A stretch of DNA of 53,987 nt from Bacteroidota bacterium (GTDB lineage Bacteria > Bacteroidota > Ignavibacteria > Ignavibacteriales > Ignavibacteriaceae): contig JADFPP010000014.1 in the NCBI GenBank assembly GCA_022562275.1, positions 1 to 53,987 of the forward strand, given 5' to 3'. The notes beneath the pieces are model-generated. The model saw only the letters and a list, made by a program, of their open reading frames with translations, made no database searches and was not told the origin of the DNA. This document shows positions 47,142 to 53,987 of the stretch, one piece after another. A program made the translations under genes and the position numbers. Positions within the stretch are counted from its first letter, which is position 1; every line of letters starts with the position of its first letter.

Positions 47142-47735
47142 CTAATTATCGCTTGTCAAGCTGTTTATATCATCTCTAAGTTTTGCTGCTTGTTCATATT
47201 CTTCGCTGTCGATTGCCGCCTTTAACTTATCATGTAGTGCAGCTAGTTTTGCTTCTTTTGTTATAGGTGTTTTACTATAATCTGCATCCGGTTTTATACT
47301 TGAAACTTCCAGACCATCTTCATCGCCGGATGGGACGAAAGCCGCTGCGTCCATAACTGAAGCAGATACATAAATTGGTGCGTGCATTCTTACAGCTAAT
47401 GCTATTGCATCGCTGGGTCTTGCATCAATTTCTTGCGATAGTCCGGATGCCTCAAGAATTATTTTTGCGTAGAATGTATTCTCTTTCAATTCATCTACAA
47501 TTACTTCTAGAACCAAAGCACCAAGATTTTCGGTTATCTGTTTCAGTAAATCGTGCGTTAATGGTCGGGGTGGTTTTATTCCTTCAATCTCCAGAGCAAT
47601 TGCCTGAGCTTCAAATGCACCAATAATTATAGGTAACCTCCTGCTACCACCCATCTCCTTCAAGAGTATGGCATATGCACCACCCGTTGCAGGACTTGAT
47701 GATAATCCTAATATTTCACATTGTATTTTTTCCAA
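47142..47735 (-). CDS. Bifunctional nuclease (BFN) domain protein with C-terminal UVR motif
   Basis: A 197-aa protein with a BFN domain (DUF151, about 1-135) and a C-terminal UVR motif (about 160-195). BFN features are LPIIIGAFEAQAIALEIEGI, then RPLTHDLLKQITENLGA and RPSDAIALAVRMHAPIYVS. The tail KLAALHDKLKAAIDSEEYEQ, followed by AAKLRDDINSL, matches the UvrB/UvrC-type UVR helix pair. Plant BFN proteins show RNase and DNase activity, but bacterial roles are unclear. It lies 11 bases downstream of etfA on the same strand, so it may be co-transcribed with etfBA. Confidence 0.88.
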   Translation of the reverse strand: MEKIQCEILGLSSSPATGGAYAILLKEMGGSRRLPIIIGAFEAQAIALEIEGIKPPRPLTHDLLKQITENLGALVLEVIVDELKENTFYAKIILEASGLSQEIDARPSDAIALAVRMHAPIYVSASVMDAAAFVPSGDEDGLEVSSIKPDADYSKTPITKEAKLAALHDKLKAAIDSEEYEQAAKLRDDINSLTSDN

Positions 47736-47746
47736 TTGATTCCCGG

Positions 47747-48721
47747 TTATTCTTGTTTAACTTTTTTAATTTCCTCAGTTAGTGCAGGAAGAATTTCGAA
47801 TACATCTCCTGCAATTCCATAATCGGCTATATTAAATATTGGTGCGTCTTTATCTTTATTTATTGCAACAATATATTTAGCTGAAGACATCCCTGCAAGA
47901 TGCTGAATTGCACCGGATATTGCGCAGGCAACGTAAAGCGATGGTGAAACAGTTTTACCTGTCTGCCCAACTTGTTCTCCATGCGGTCTCCAGCCTGCAT
48001 CAACAACAGCCCTTGATGCTCCCACTGCCGCGCCTAAAGAATTTGCTAATTCTTCTATTAGATGAAAGTTTTCAGGTCCCTTCAATCCTCTTCCGCCTGA
48101 AACTATAATGTCAGCCTCAGCAACATCAAGCTTCCCCTCGGATTTCTTAAAATCAACGACCTTACATTTCAGATTCGGTGAATTTATTTCGATTACTTTA
48201 ACATCTGTATTGGAAGAGCTGCCTGTTTCTTTTGCTTTAAATACATTTGGTCTTATTGTAATAACTTTTTTAGTTGAATTACACTTAACATCAATCAAAG
48301 CTTTACCCGCATAAACAGGACGCGTAGCAATTAGTTCTCCCGAAGATGAATCTAGTTTTACGCAATCAATCAAACATCCCGCATTAAGAGCCACTGCCAA
48401 TCTTGGGGCAAGATCTTTTCCAAGAGCTGTGTTTGCAAAAAGAAGATAATCAGCATCAGTTTCTTTAGCATAATCTGCAATTGCGTCTCTATACCCGCTT
48501 GACGAATAATTTTCAAGTTCGGTACTCTTTAGATGAATAACTTTATCAATTCCATAATTTCCAATGTCGTTAATATTTGAAACTTCGTTTCCAACTACAA
48601 CCGCTTCTGCTCCAAGGTTTAATTCTGCTGCTAATTGTTTAGCCATGGTTACTGCTTCAAAAGCTGATCTTTTTAGTAAACCTTCTCTTTGTTCAAGTAT
48701 TGCCAGAATTTTGTTCGCCAT
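47747..48721 (-). CDS. etfA: Electron transfer flavoprotein subunit alpha
   Basis: EtfA binds the FAD that carries electrons from acyl-CoA and other dehydrogenases to the quinone pool. The 324-aa protein has an N-terminal alpha/beta domain (DADYLLFANTALGKDLAPRL, VALNAGCLIDCVKLD) and the C-terminal FAD domain with IIVSGGRGLKGPENFHLIEE, LGAAVGASRAVVDAGWRP, GQTGKTVSPSLYVACAISGA and HLAGMSSAKYIVAINKD. All signatures are present. It follows etfB by ten bases. No dehydrogenase gene is adjacent. Confidence 0.95.
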   Translation of the reverse strand: MANKILAILEQREGLLKRSAFEAVTMAKQLAAELNLGAEAVVVGNEVSNINDIGNYGIDKVIHLKSTELENYSSSGYRDAIADYAKETDADYLLFANTALGKDLAPRLAVALNAGCLIDCVKLDSSSGELIATRPVYAGKALIDVKCNSTKKVITIRPNVFKAKETGSSSNTDVKVIEINSPNLKCKVVDFKKSEGKLDVAEADIIVSGGRGLKGPENFHLIEELANSLGAAVGASRAVVDAGWRPHGEQVGQTGKTVSPSLYVACAISGAIQHLAGMSSAKYIVAINKDKDAPIFNIADYGIAGDVFEILPALTEEIKKVKQE

Positions 48722-48731
48722 ATTTTATCCT

Positions 48732-49484
48732 TTATAAAACCTTTGCTTCTTCTCTCAATAATCTTACCAATTCAGGAACCGCAGAACTGTCTGTTCCTAA
48801 AATTCTGCCGGGATTTTTTGGAGCTGGTAAATGCATTTTTATTAATTCGGTTAAATGTTCTGCTTCTGTTGCCGGTTTCTCTTCAATTGTTTTCTTTTTT
48901 GCTGCCATAATTCCTTTAAGAGAAGCATATCGCGGTTCATTTAAACCTTTTTGGGTTGTAATAACAGCAGGCAGTTTGCATTCAACAACCTCTCTTCCAC
49001 CTTCAATTTCTCTTTCGGCAGTAATTTTGCTCCCATTAATTTTTAAATCAACAACAACAGTGATGCAGGAATACTCTAATAGCTCTGCTATCAATTGTCC
49101 AATAATATTGTTATCATAATCTACTGATTGTTTGCCACAGAAAACAATTTCACATCCCTGTAATTTAATCTCATCAGCAAGTGCTTTTGCAACTCCGAAT
49201 GAATCTCGTTCCGTTTCATCCTTTAACAGTACAGCACTGTCGGCACCCATCGCCAGGGTTTTTCTTATTGATTCCTTAGAACTATCTGTTCCCAGAGAAA
49301 TAATTATCACTTCAGAATCATTGCCAAATTTTTCTTTTGTTTTTAGTGCCTCCTCAATTGCATATTCATCATAGGGATTTATTACATAAGTAACACCATC
49401 GGGATCAATTGTTTTTCCGTCTTGTCCTAACTTTATTCTAGTAGCTGTGTCTGGTACATGACTCACACATACTGCAATTTTCAT
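48732..49484 (-). CDS. etfB: Electron transfer flavoprotein subunit beta
   Basis: EtfB pairs with EtfA and in most ETFs holds AMP, or a second FAD in bifurcating forms. The 250-aa protein opens with MKIAVCVSHVPDTATRIKLG and contains VTYVINPYDEYAIEEALKTK, then the family signature CGKQSVDYDNNIIGQLIAEL and AVITTQKGLNEPRYASLKGI. The NPYDEYAIEEA stretch is standard; the data do not show whether this pair bifurcates. It is the first gene of the minus-strand unit etfB-etfA-BFN. Confidence 0.94.
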   Translation of the reverse strand: MKIAVCVSHVPDTATRIKLGQDGKTIDPDGVTYVINPYDEYAIEEALKTKEKFGNDSEVIIISLGTDSSKESIRKTLAMGADSAVLLKDETERDSFGVAKALADEIKLQGCEIVFCGKQSVDYDNNIIGQLIAELLEYSCITVVVDLKINGSKITAEREIEGGREVVECKLPAVITTQKGLNEPRYASLKGIMAAKKKTIEEKPATEAEHLTELIKMHLPAPKNPGRILGTDSSAVPELVRLLREEAKVL

Positions 49485-49619
49485 GTATACTCCGTATATT
49501 AAAAATAATTATAATATAAAATATAAAGACAGACCCTTATAAAATCAATTCAATCTAGATGCTGAATAAATTTTATTATTTTAAGGAGTATGATCTTTAT
49601 TATTAAATAAAATAATACT

Positions 49620-49910
49620 ATGGAATTACAAACAGAACAAACACCGGAAATAGAAATTATTGAAAAGGAAGACGTTAGCGTTGGTCTTCTGAGTAAAGTA
49701 ATTTTATATAATGACGAGTGGCATTCATTTGATGAAGTAATTATGCAGATAATTAAAGCCATTGGATGTTCGTTTAAGGATGCACAGGATAAAGCATTTG
49801 AAACTCATGTTAAAGGATTATCAACAGTATATACAGGCGAATTTAAAGAATCTTTACGTGTATCTTCTGTTTTAGAAGAAATTGCACTTCACACACAAAT
49901 TGTTACATAA
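49620..49910 (+). CDS. clpS: ATP-dependent Clp protease adaptor ClpS
   Basis: ClpS delivers N-degron substrates to ClpAP or ClpCP. The 96-aa protein has a disordered acidic N-terminal tail (about 1-20) and the ClpS fold: KVILYNDEWHSFDEVIMQII carries the N-end binding region (YNDEWHSF corresponds to the usual NDDxTP/HTF segment), then KAIGCSFKDAQDKAFETHVK and a C-terminal strand-helix. Histidine at the second helix (ETHVKG) is also conserved. It is transcribed away from etfB, and pepD lies 120 bases downstream. Confidence 0.87.
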   Translation: MELQTEQTPEIEIIEKEDVSVGLLSKVILYNDEWHSFDEVIMQIIKAIGCSFKDAQDKAFETHVKGLSTVYTGEFKESLRVSSVLEEIALHTQIVT

Positions 49911-50032
49911 TAAACAATAGCTCACTTTTTAGAACATCATTTTTTGTTTAAAGAAAAGTGTATATCTATATTTCATAACTATTTTTTGGAATAAAAATCA
50001 ATTTTATGCTGTAAATCATCAGGAGAAAAAAA

Positions 50033-51499
50033 ATGGCAGATGCAGTTGTTGCTGAATTAGAACCGAAACATTTATGGAAACAATTTTATGAACTCACGCA
50101 AGTCCCTCGTCCTTCAAAAAAAGAAGAGAAAATAAGAACACATATCAGAGAGTTACTCAAAAGCCTCAATACAGATTTTAAAGAAGATGCTGTGGGCAAT
50201 ATTGTTGCATTTGTACCCGCCACTGCCGGATACGAAAATGCACCGACAGTTGTGCTGCAAGGTCATCTTGATATGGTTTGTGAAAAAAATAAAGATAAAG
50301 TTCACGATTTTGAAAATGACCCTTTGGATGTATCAATAAAAGATGGTTGGGTAATTGCAGACGGGACAACTCTTGGAAGCGATAATGGAATTGGTGTGGC
50401 AGCAGGTTTGGCTGTTATTACGGATCAGGATATAATACACGGACCAATAGAATTATTATTTACCGTTGACGAAGAAACAGGACTAACAGGTGCTAAGAAT
50501 CTAGAACCGGGATTTATAACCGGGAAGATATTATTAAATATGGATTCGGAAGAGGACGGTGCCTTTTATGTTGGCTGTGCCGGCGGGGTTGATACTATTG
50601 CAACTATGAAATTGAAGACTGAAAAGAAAAAATCTTCTGCGTCAGCTTATGAGCTTAACATTACAGGCTTAAAAGGTGGGCATTCAGGATTGGATATTCT
50701 GGAGGGTAGAGGAAATGCAATAAAAATATTAGGCAGGGCTCTAAAAACATTGGATAAACTTGAATACAATATTGCCTCAATAGAGGGAGGCAGCTTACGT
50801 AATGCAATTCCGCGTGAAGCGGAAGTTATCCTATTTATGAATGAATCTGATTTTTCAACTGCTGAAAATTTAATAAATAAATTTCAAAAAAGTATTCAAA
50901 ATGAATTTCACGCAGTTGATAAGGGTGTAAAAATCCTGATTAAAAAAGCTGATTCAGATTTAAAGGATGATTTTACAAAAGAGTTTACTGCAAAAGTTAT
51001 TAACATTATTCTTGCCTTACCTCACGGAGTTATTTCTATGAGCCAGGATATTCCCGGTTTGGTTGAAACTTCTACAAATCTTGCTACGATTAAAATAGTG
51101 GACGGTAAGTTAAGAATTGGAACAAGCCAGAGAAGTTCTGTTGATAGTGCAAAGGATTATATTTCAGATAGTGTAGTTGCTGTTTTCAATCTTGCTGATG
51201 CAGAAGTAGAATTGAGTGATGGCTATCCGGGGTGGATGCCCAACATGGATTCTAAACTATTAAAAGTTTCAAAGCAAACATTTAAAAAGTTGTTCAATAA
51301 AGAACCTGAAATTAAAGCAATTCATGCCGGGTTGGAATGCGGGATTCTTGAAGGAAAGAATCCGGGTATAGATATAATTTCATTTGGTCCAACTATTGAA
51401 AATGCACATTCACCGGATGAGAGAGTAAATATTGAAACTGTTGCAAAATATTATGATTTACTTAAAGGAATTCTTCGGAGTTTAGCTAATACCAATTAA
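50033..51499 (+). CDS. pepD: Aminoacyl-histidine (cytosolic non-specific) dipeptidase
   Basis: PepD is a zinc M20-family peptidase that cleaves dipeptides in the cytoplasm. The 488-aa protein has the expected metal ligands: H78 and D80 in LQGHLDMVCEKN, D117 in TTLGSDNGIGVAAG, and E147/E148 in TVDEETGLTGAKN; a lid domain follows (GLKGGHSGLDILEGRGNAIK). A late histidine in GPTIENAHSPDERVN completes the set. Length matches PepD. AGGAG at 50021-50025 sits seven bases before the ATG, a strong ribosome site. A diverged repeat begins about 12 bases after the stop. Confidence 0.94.
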   Translation: MADAVVAELEPKHLWKQFYELTQVPRPSKKEEKIRTHIRELLKSLNTDFKEDAVGNIVAFVPATAGYENAPTVVLQGHLDMVCEKNKDKVHDFENDPLDVSIKDGWVIADGTTLGSDNGIGVAAGLAVITDQDIIHGPIELLFTVDEETGLTGAKNLEPGFITGKILLNMDSEEDGAFYVGCAGGVDTIATMKLKTEKKKSSASAYELNITGLKGGHSGLDILEGRGNAIKILGRALKTLDKLEYNIASIEGGSLRNAIPREAEVILFMNESDFSTAENLINKFQKSIQNEFHAVDKGVKILIKKADSDLKDDFTKEFTAKVINIILALPHGVISMSQDIPGLVETSTNLATIKIVDGKLRIGTSQRSSVDSAKDYISDSVVAVFNLADAEVELSDGYPGWMPNMDSKLLKVSKQTFKKLFNKEPEIKAIHAGLECGILEGKNPGIDIISFGPTIENAHSPDERVNIETVAKYYDLLKGILRSLANTN

Positions 51500-51511
51500 T
51501 CATGTTAGCAC

Positions 51512-51676
51512 ATTAAATTTAATATCTCAAACAATCAATTATTGAATGCCAGATAGCAAGTAATAAAAATCATAAAAAAATATTTGTAAACCCGTTTCTC
51601 TATAGGAAAAAAAACTTGAGAATGAGTAGGAACATAGCGTGCTATAGCCCTATGTTGTTAGTAATTATTTATTTAA
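51512..51676 (+). repeat. Left copy of a diverged direct repeat flanking the toxin-antitoxin pair
   Basis: This segment aligns in the same orientation with 52777-52920. Shared words in order are ATTAAATTTAA, CAAACAATCAA, ATTGA, AGATAGCAAGTAATAAAAAT (AAATAGCAAGTAATAAAAAT in the other copy), CATAAAAA (TATAAAAA), TCTATAG, ACATAGC, CTATGTT and TTATTTAA. The ACATAGC and CTATGT words form a hairpin in each copy. The copies are clearly related but not identical. Confidence 0.75.
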
Positions 51677-51695
51677 TGTTTACCTCCACAATTTT

Positions 51696-51737
51696 AACCT
51701 GCCTGCCGGCAAGAATAGTTTACCCCGCCAACGGCGG
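51696..51737 (+). repeat. CCTGCC-type repeat and CCGCC-AAC-GGCGG hairpin at the antitoxin 3' side
   Basis: ACCTGCCTGCCGGC (51697-51710) shares the core seen at 11694, 27197 and 31169. CCGCC (51725-51729) pairs with GGCGG (51733-51737) around AAC. The hairpin lies 20 bases past the antitoxin stop on its downstream side and may help end that transcript, although no strong T tract follows on the minus strand. Confidence 0.5.
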
Positions 51738-51757
51738 ACTGTCGCCTTTAGAACTTG

Positions 51758-52099
51758 TTATGTTTGATTAGTTTGTGCAGATGATTCAATACGATATTTT
51801 AGAATATTAGGATTCTTTCTAAGAAGTTCTAATAGTACTTTTGTTGAACCGGATGGTGTTCGTTTCCCTTGCTCCCATTGCTTTATTGAAGATGAGCTTA
51901 CATTTAATACTTTTGCAAATACACTCTGGCTCAACTTAATTTTTTCTCTAATCTCTTGAATATCCTTTGCATTTATTTCAACTTCAGGAATTATTATTCC
52001 AAGTTCTTTCAATTCTTTTTCTGAGAACGAAGTTTTTACACCTCTTCTAATTAGATCCTGGACTGTATCCCCAATTGCTTTTTTAATTGTTCCTCTCAT
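51758..52099 (-). CDS. higA: HigA-type helix-turn-helix antitoxin
   Basis: A 113-aa antitoxin candidate. The C-terminal half is a Cro/CI-type HTH: DIQEIREKIKLSQSVFAKVL, then NVSSSSIKQWEQGKRTPSGS, with the WEQGKRTPSG signature seen in antitoxins partnered with RelE-like (PF06296) toxins. The N-terminal half (about 1-45) is a likely toxin-binding and dimerisation region. It lies two bases downstream of the toxin gene, the toxin-first order typical of higBA. It is expected to bind the palindrome in front of the operon and repress it together with the toxin. Confidence 0.85.
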   Translation of the reverse strand: MRGTIKKAIGDTVQDLIRRGVKTSFSEKELKELGIIIPEVEINAKDIQEIREKIKLSQSVFAKVLNVSSSSIKQWEQGKRTPSGSTKVLLELLRKNPNILKYRIESSAQTNQT

Positions 52100-52101
52100 A
52101 A

Positions 52102-52470
52102 TTATTCCTTTAAGCTGATAAAATCACCTAGTTTCTCCAATTTTATATATTCATTTTTATTAATTTCTAATAAATCTTTTGCCAATTTCTTAAAGTATTT
52201 CAATTCTTGCTTATCCAAATTATCTTTGTTAGTCTTAGCAAATCCATAAACAAATATTGCAATATCCGCTTCCTTAAATACAACAACAGTTCTAAATCCT
52301 CCACTTTTCCCTTGTCCATATCTCGGTGTTCGAACTTTGTAAAGTCCTCCTCCTAAATCAACCGTTCCAAGATTATTTGATATATTTTCAAGTGTTTTTA
52401 GAAGTTTATTATCTGTGATAAAATTCTTTTTAGCCCACTTGTTGAACCATTTAGTTTTCAGTTTTAGCAT
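52102..52470 (-). CDS. higB: HigB-type RelE-family toxin
   Basis: A 122-aa RelE-superfamily toxin, expected to cut mRNA at the ribosome. The opening KTKWFNKWAKKNFITDNKLL, then LGGGLYKVRTPRYGQGKSGG, FRTVVVFKEADIAIFVYGFA and KTNKDNLDKQELKYFKKLAK follow the PF06296 (HigB2-like) pattern. The basic residues in RYGQGKSGGFR and the YGFAK stretch are the usual substrate-binding face. The start is the ATG at 52470, since residues before it would run into the operator. Whether it is active cannot be read from sequence, but nothing conserved looks missing. Confidence 0.87.
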   Translation of the reverse strand: MLKLKTKWFNKWAKKNFITDNKLLKTLENISNNLGTVDLGGGLYKVRTPRYGQGKSGGFRTVVVFKEADIAIFVYGFAKTNKDNLDKQELKYFKKLAKDLLEINKNEYIKLEKLGDFISLKE

Positions 52471-52474
52471 ATGG

Positions 52475-52504
52475 AATATATCACTTCGTGATATACTAAG
52501 TCAA
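52475..52504 (-). promoter_or_regulatory. Promoter and overlapping palindromic operator of higBA
   Basis: On the minus strand TTGACT (52504-52499) and TATATT (52480-52475) are spaced by 18 bases, a sigma70-like pair. Overlapping the -10 box and spacer is the perfect palindrome TATATCAC-TTC-GTGATATA (52477-52495). A bound antitoxin would block polymerase directly. The -10 box ends only four bases before the toxin ATG, so the transcript may be leaderless. Confidence 0.65.
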
Positions 52505-53166
52505 ATTAATTTTTGGAATTTTTCATTTGGTTTTTCGATCTATTATCGAGCCTAACTAATACTTAACAGGATTATAGGACCCTCCTCTAATCCTGATAAA
52601 AATCTGTCTCGTTGTATAAAAATTTATTTTTATTAAAATTCTCTTGTTCTAATTCCAGATATTATTCGTGAAAAGAAATTATTGGGATTTACGCCTTCTA
52701 AGCATATCAGGGTCACACATCTTATTTTCAGTGACATACTTGCAGATAAAATTGCCCTCATAAATTTATATTATAAAATTAAATTTAACAGCACAAACAA
52801 TCAAATATTGATCGCCAAATAGCAAGTAATAAAAATTATAAAAAATATTAGAAACTGTTTTCTATAGAATCATTGGGGTTGTAGGGACATAGCATTCTAT
52901 GTTTCTACTAATTTATTTAAGGCTTATAATACTCCTCAACTCTTAACTTAATTGCTTTTATTTTATACATATTCTGATATGTTCAAAATTCTCGGAGATG
53001 ATTTTGTGTAATTCTAAAATAATCCAGATTACTTTCTCTCCGTATAATTGATGGAGGAATTTTTTCTTTTCAATCACTCCAACAGATTAGTTAGAAATCC
53101 CTATCATCCTGTTACATAATAAGTGAGATGCAGAGCGATTTGTATTGTTGAATTTTATCTAACTGC
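52505..53166 (+). other. Gene-free stretch with a hairpin and the right direct repeat
   Basis: No gene is supported here. CAGGATTA (52567-52574) pairs with TAATCCTG (52588-52595) around 13 bases. The right copy of the direct repeat spans 52777-52920, and CATAG-CATT-CTATG forms a hairpin at about 52888-52901. A frame around 52658-52780 (REKKLLGFTPSKHIRVTHLI) is open without a start codon and matches no family I know. Confidence 0.5.
52777..52920 (+). repeat. Right copy of the diverged direct repeat
   Basis: This is the partner of 51512-51676 in the same orientation, about 1.27 kb away. Together they bracket higBA. This copy contains the cleaner hairpin CATAG-CATT-CTATG and is slightly shorter. 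Confidence 0.75.
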
Positions 53167-53460
53167 TCAGGTCATTGCAGAAACTATTTTTCTGTATTCG
53201 CTTTCTGAAAAAGATCGAAACGTTTCGGTTTTAACATTACCCATGGCACCAACCATAAGAGCCACTTTTGCAGTTGTTTCATCATCCGGTGCTTCCGAAA
53301 TCACAATTGCGTCATACTGACCCATTAGAAGATAGAAGTCTTTAATCTCAGCACCGGCAGCTTTAAAAACTTTTTTAGCAGCGTCCAGCCGATCGGGCCC
53401 CTGTTTAATATTCTTTATACCTTGATCTGTGAATTTGAGCAAAGTAATGTAAGTAGCCAT
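53167..53460 (-). CDS. GYD domain-containing protein
   Basis: A 97-aa protein of the GYD family, a ferredoxin-like alpha/beta fold of unknown biochemical role. The sequence YITLLKFTDQGIKNIKQGPD, AGAEIKDFYLLMGQYDAIVI, then EAPDDETTAKVALMVGAMGN matches the family, with the GQYDAIV segment in place of the eponymous GYD. The start is unambiguous: AAAGGAGGTG on the minus strand (53475-53466) lies five bases before the ATG, a near-perfect Shine-Dalgarno and the strongest in the window. The gene stands alone. Confidence 0.87.
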   Translation of the reverse strand: MATYITLLKFTDQGIKNIKQGPDRLDAAKKVFKAAGAEIKDFYLLMGQYDAIVISEAPDDETTAKVALMVGAMGNVKTETFRSFSESEYRKIVSAMT

Positions 53461-53987
53461 ATCATCACCTCCTTTATACTTATTTCCTGCACCTCACTTA
53501 GATGTAATTAAATTTTTATCTGCTCGAACTATCTGCTGTAACCGGTTGTAAAAAGTTTTTAATGATGGGTTTGCTTTTCTCCAAATTGCAAAAATTCTGT
53601 TTTTATTTTTTGCCGGTTACAGATGAAAAGTTCACTGATAAAATGTGCATAATTATATTTTAATGCAAGAGCCAGAAAGATAATAAACGGGTGATTAAAT
53701 CAGACGAATAATATTTTTTAATTGCATCTCATATTCAAAATGCGGCTGAAAAATATTAATCTTGTTTATATTTAAAAGCATGGTTCAGAACACTATCCTG
53801 AGCTACGTGTTTACCTCAACAATTCAGCAATTAATCCAGTATGTAGTTTCATTTTCACCTAAATAATTTCAAATTACTTTTTCCCTCCTGTTTTCAATAT
53901 AGACTTGAAAAAAGCCGCTTATAAATTTAGATTTCTAACTCACAATACAATTTCCTTGTTTGAAACCGGCTTATAAATTTATTTTAA
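53461..53987 (+). other. Gene-free right edge with an inverted repeat and a short direct repeat
   Basis: No gene is visible. CTGTAACCGG (53536-53545) is matched in reverse by CCGGTTACAG (53613-53622), a ten-base stem with a 67-base loop. Near the edge CGCTTATAAATTTA (about 53916-53929) recurs as GGCTTATAAATTTA (about 53968-53981). Word-like repeats (CAACAATTCAGCAATTAAT) lie near 53818-53836. Confidence 0.5.

Noticed and set aside
47375-48314. Plus-strand frames opposite the BFN and etfA genes
   Set aside because: Both lie wholly antisense to genes with clear family signatures and have no ribosome site or domain.
52658-52800. Open plus-strand frame right of higBA
   Set aside because: No start codon, no recognisable family, and it runs into the direct repeat.

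Overview
The window looks like a chromosome segment from the Bacteroidota/Chlorobiota side of the tree, most likely an Ignavibacteria-type organism. Four things point there: AT-rich DNA; a promoter upstream of asnS matching the Bacteroidota consensus exactly (TTTG, 19 bp, TAnnTTTG); a type IX secretion sorting-like domain with the FxLxxNYPxPF signature; and families common in that group (DUF2851, bifunctional nuclease with a UVR tail, UMF1-type MFS). The lineage is inference. I saw no rRNA, tRNA or CRISPR array.

Region 1 (1-9.3 kb) is a damaged branched-chain amino acid (Liv-type) ABC transporter operon in the order substrate-binding lipoprotein, LivH, LivM, LivG, LivF. The binding protein and both permeases each carry a frameshift; the two ATPases are intact. 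Two cassettes split the operon. The first (1.6-3.9 kb) is very AT-rich and holds a 53-residue basic peptide ORF overlapping an isoprenyl-synthase-family gene, then a membrane protein; its layout recalls ComX/ComQ peptide prenylation. The second (5.7-6.8 kb) is an MNT/HEPN-type pair behind two tandem palindromic operators, with an amber stop in the HEPN-like gene. Degenerate copies of the 5' and 3' ends of livH lie around the intact locus.

Region 2 (9.4-21.4 kb) is housekeeping: asnS, then membrane-arm genes of complex I (nuoJKLM, an NhaD-type antiporter, a small unknown gene, nuoN), the NAD(P)HX repair enzyme, a VanZ-like protein and a TonB-like protein ending at a clear terminator. The peripheral-arm genes nuoA-I are absent.

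Region 3 (21.4-33.5 kb) is mixed: an orphan RND-pump C-terminus, a YdcF-like protein, nusB, an MFS transporter converging on a CDF metal transporter with a C-terminal cysteine cluster, a PLP aminotransferase, and about 900 bp without genes packed with hairpins. A large secreted protein gene follows; it carries an internal sorting-like domain and is broken at a G7 tract. Next come an IS200/REP-type transposase between inverted copies of a 26-bp hairpin repeat, and a Sel1-repeat protein.

Region 4 (33.6-51.5 kb) is core metabolism and cell shape: pyrG, a TPR protein, then purN, purH, mreBCD, mrdA, rodA and pyrF read in one direction; DUF2851; bifunctional nuclease and EtfAB on the other strand; clpS and pepD.

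Region 5 (51.5-54 kb) holds a HigBA-type toxin-antitoxin pair between two diverged direct repeats of about 150 bp, and a GYD-domain gene.
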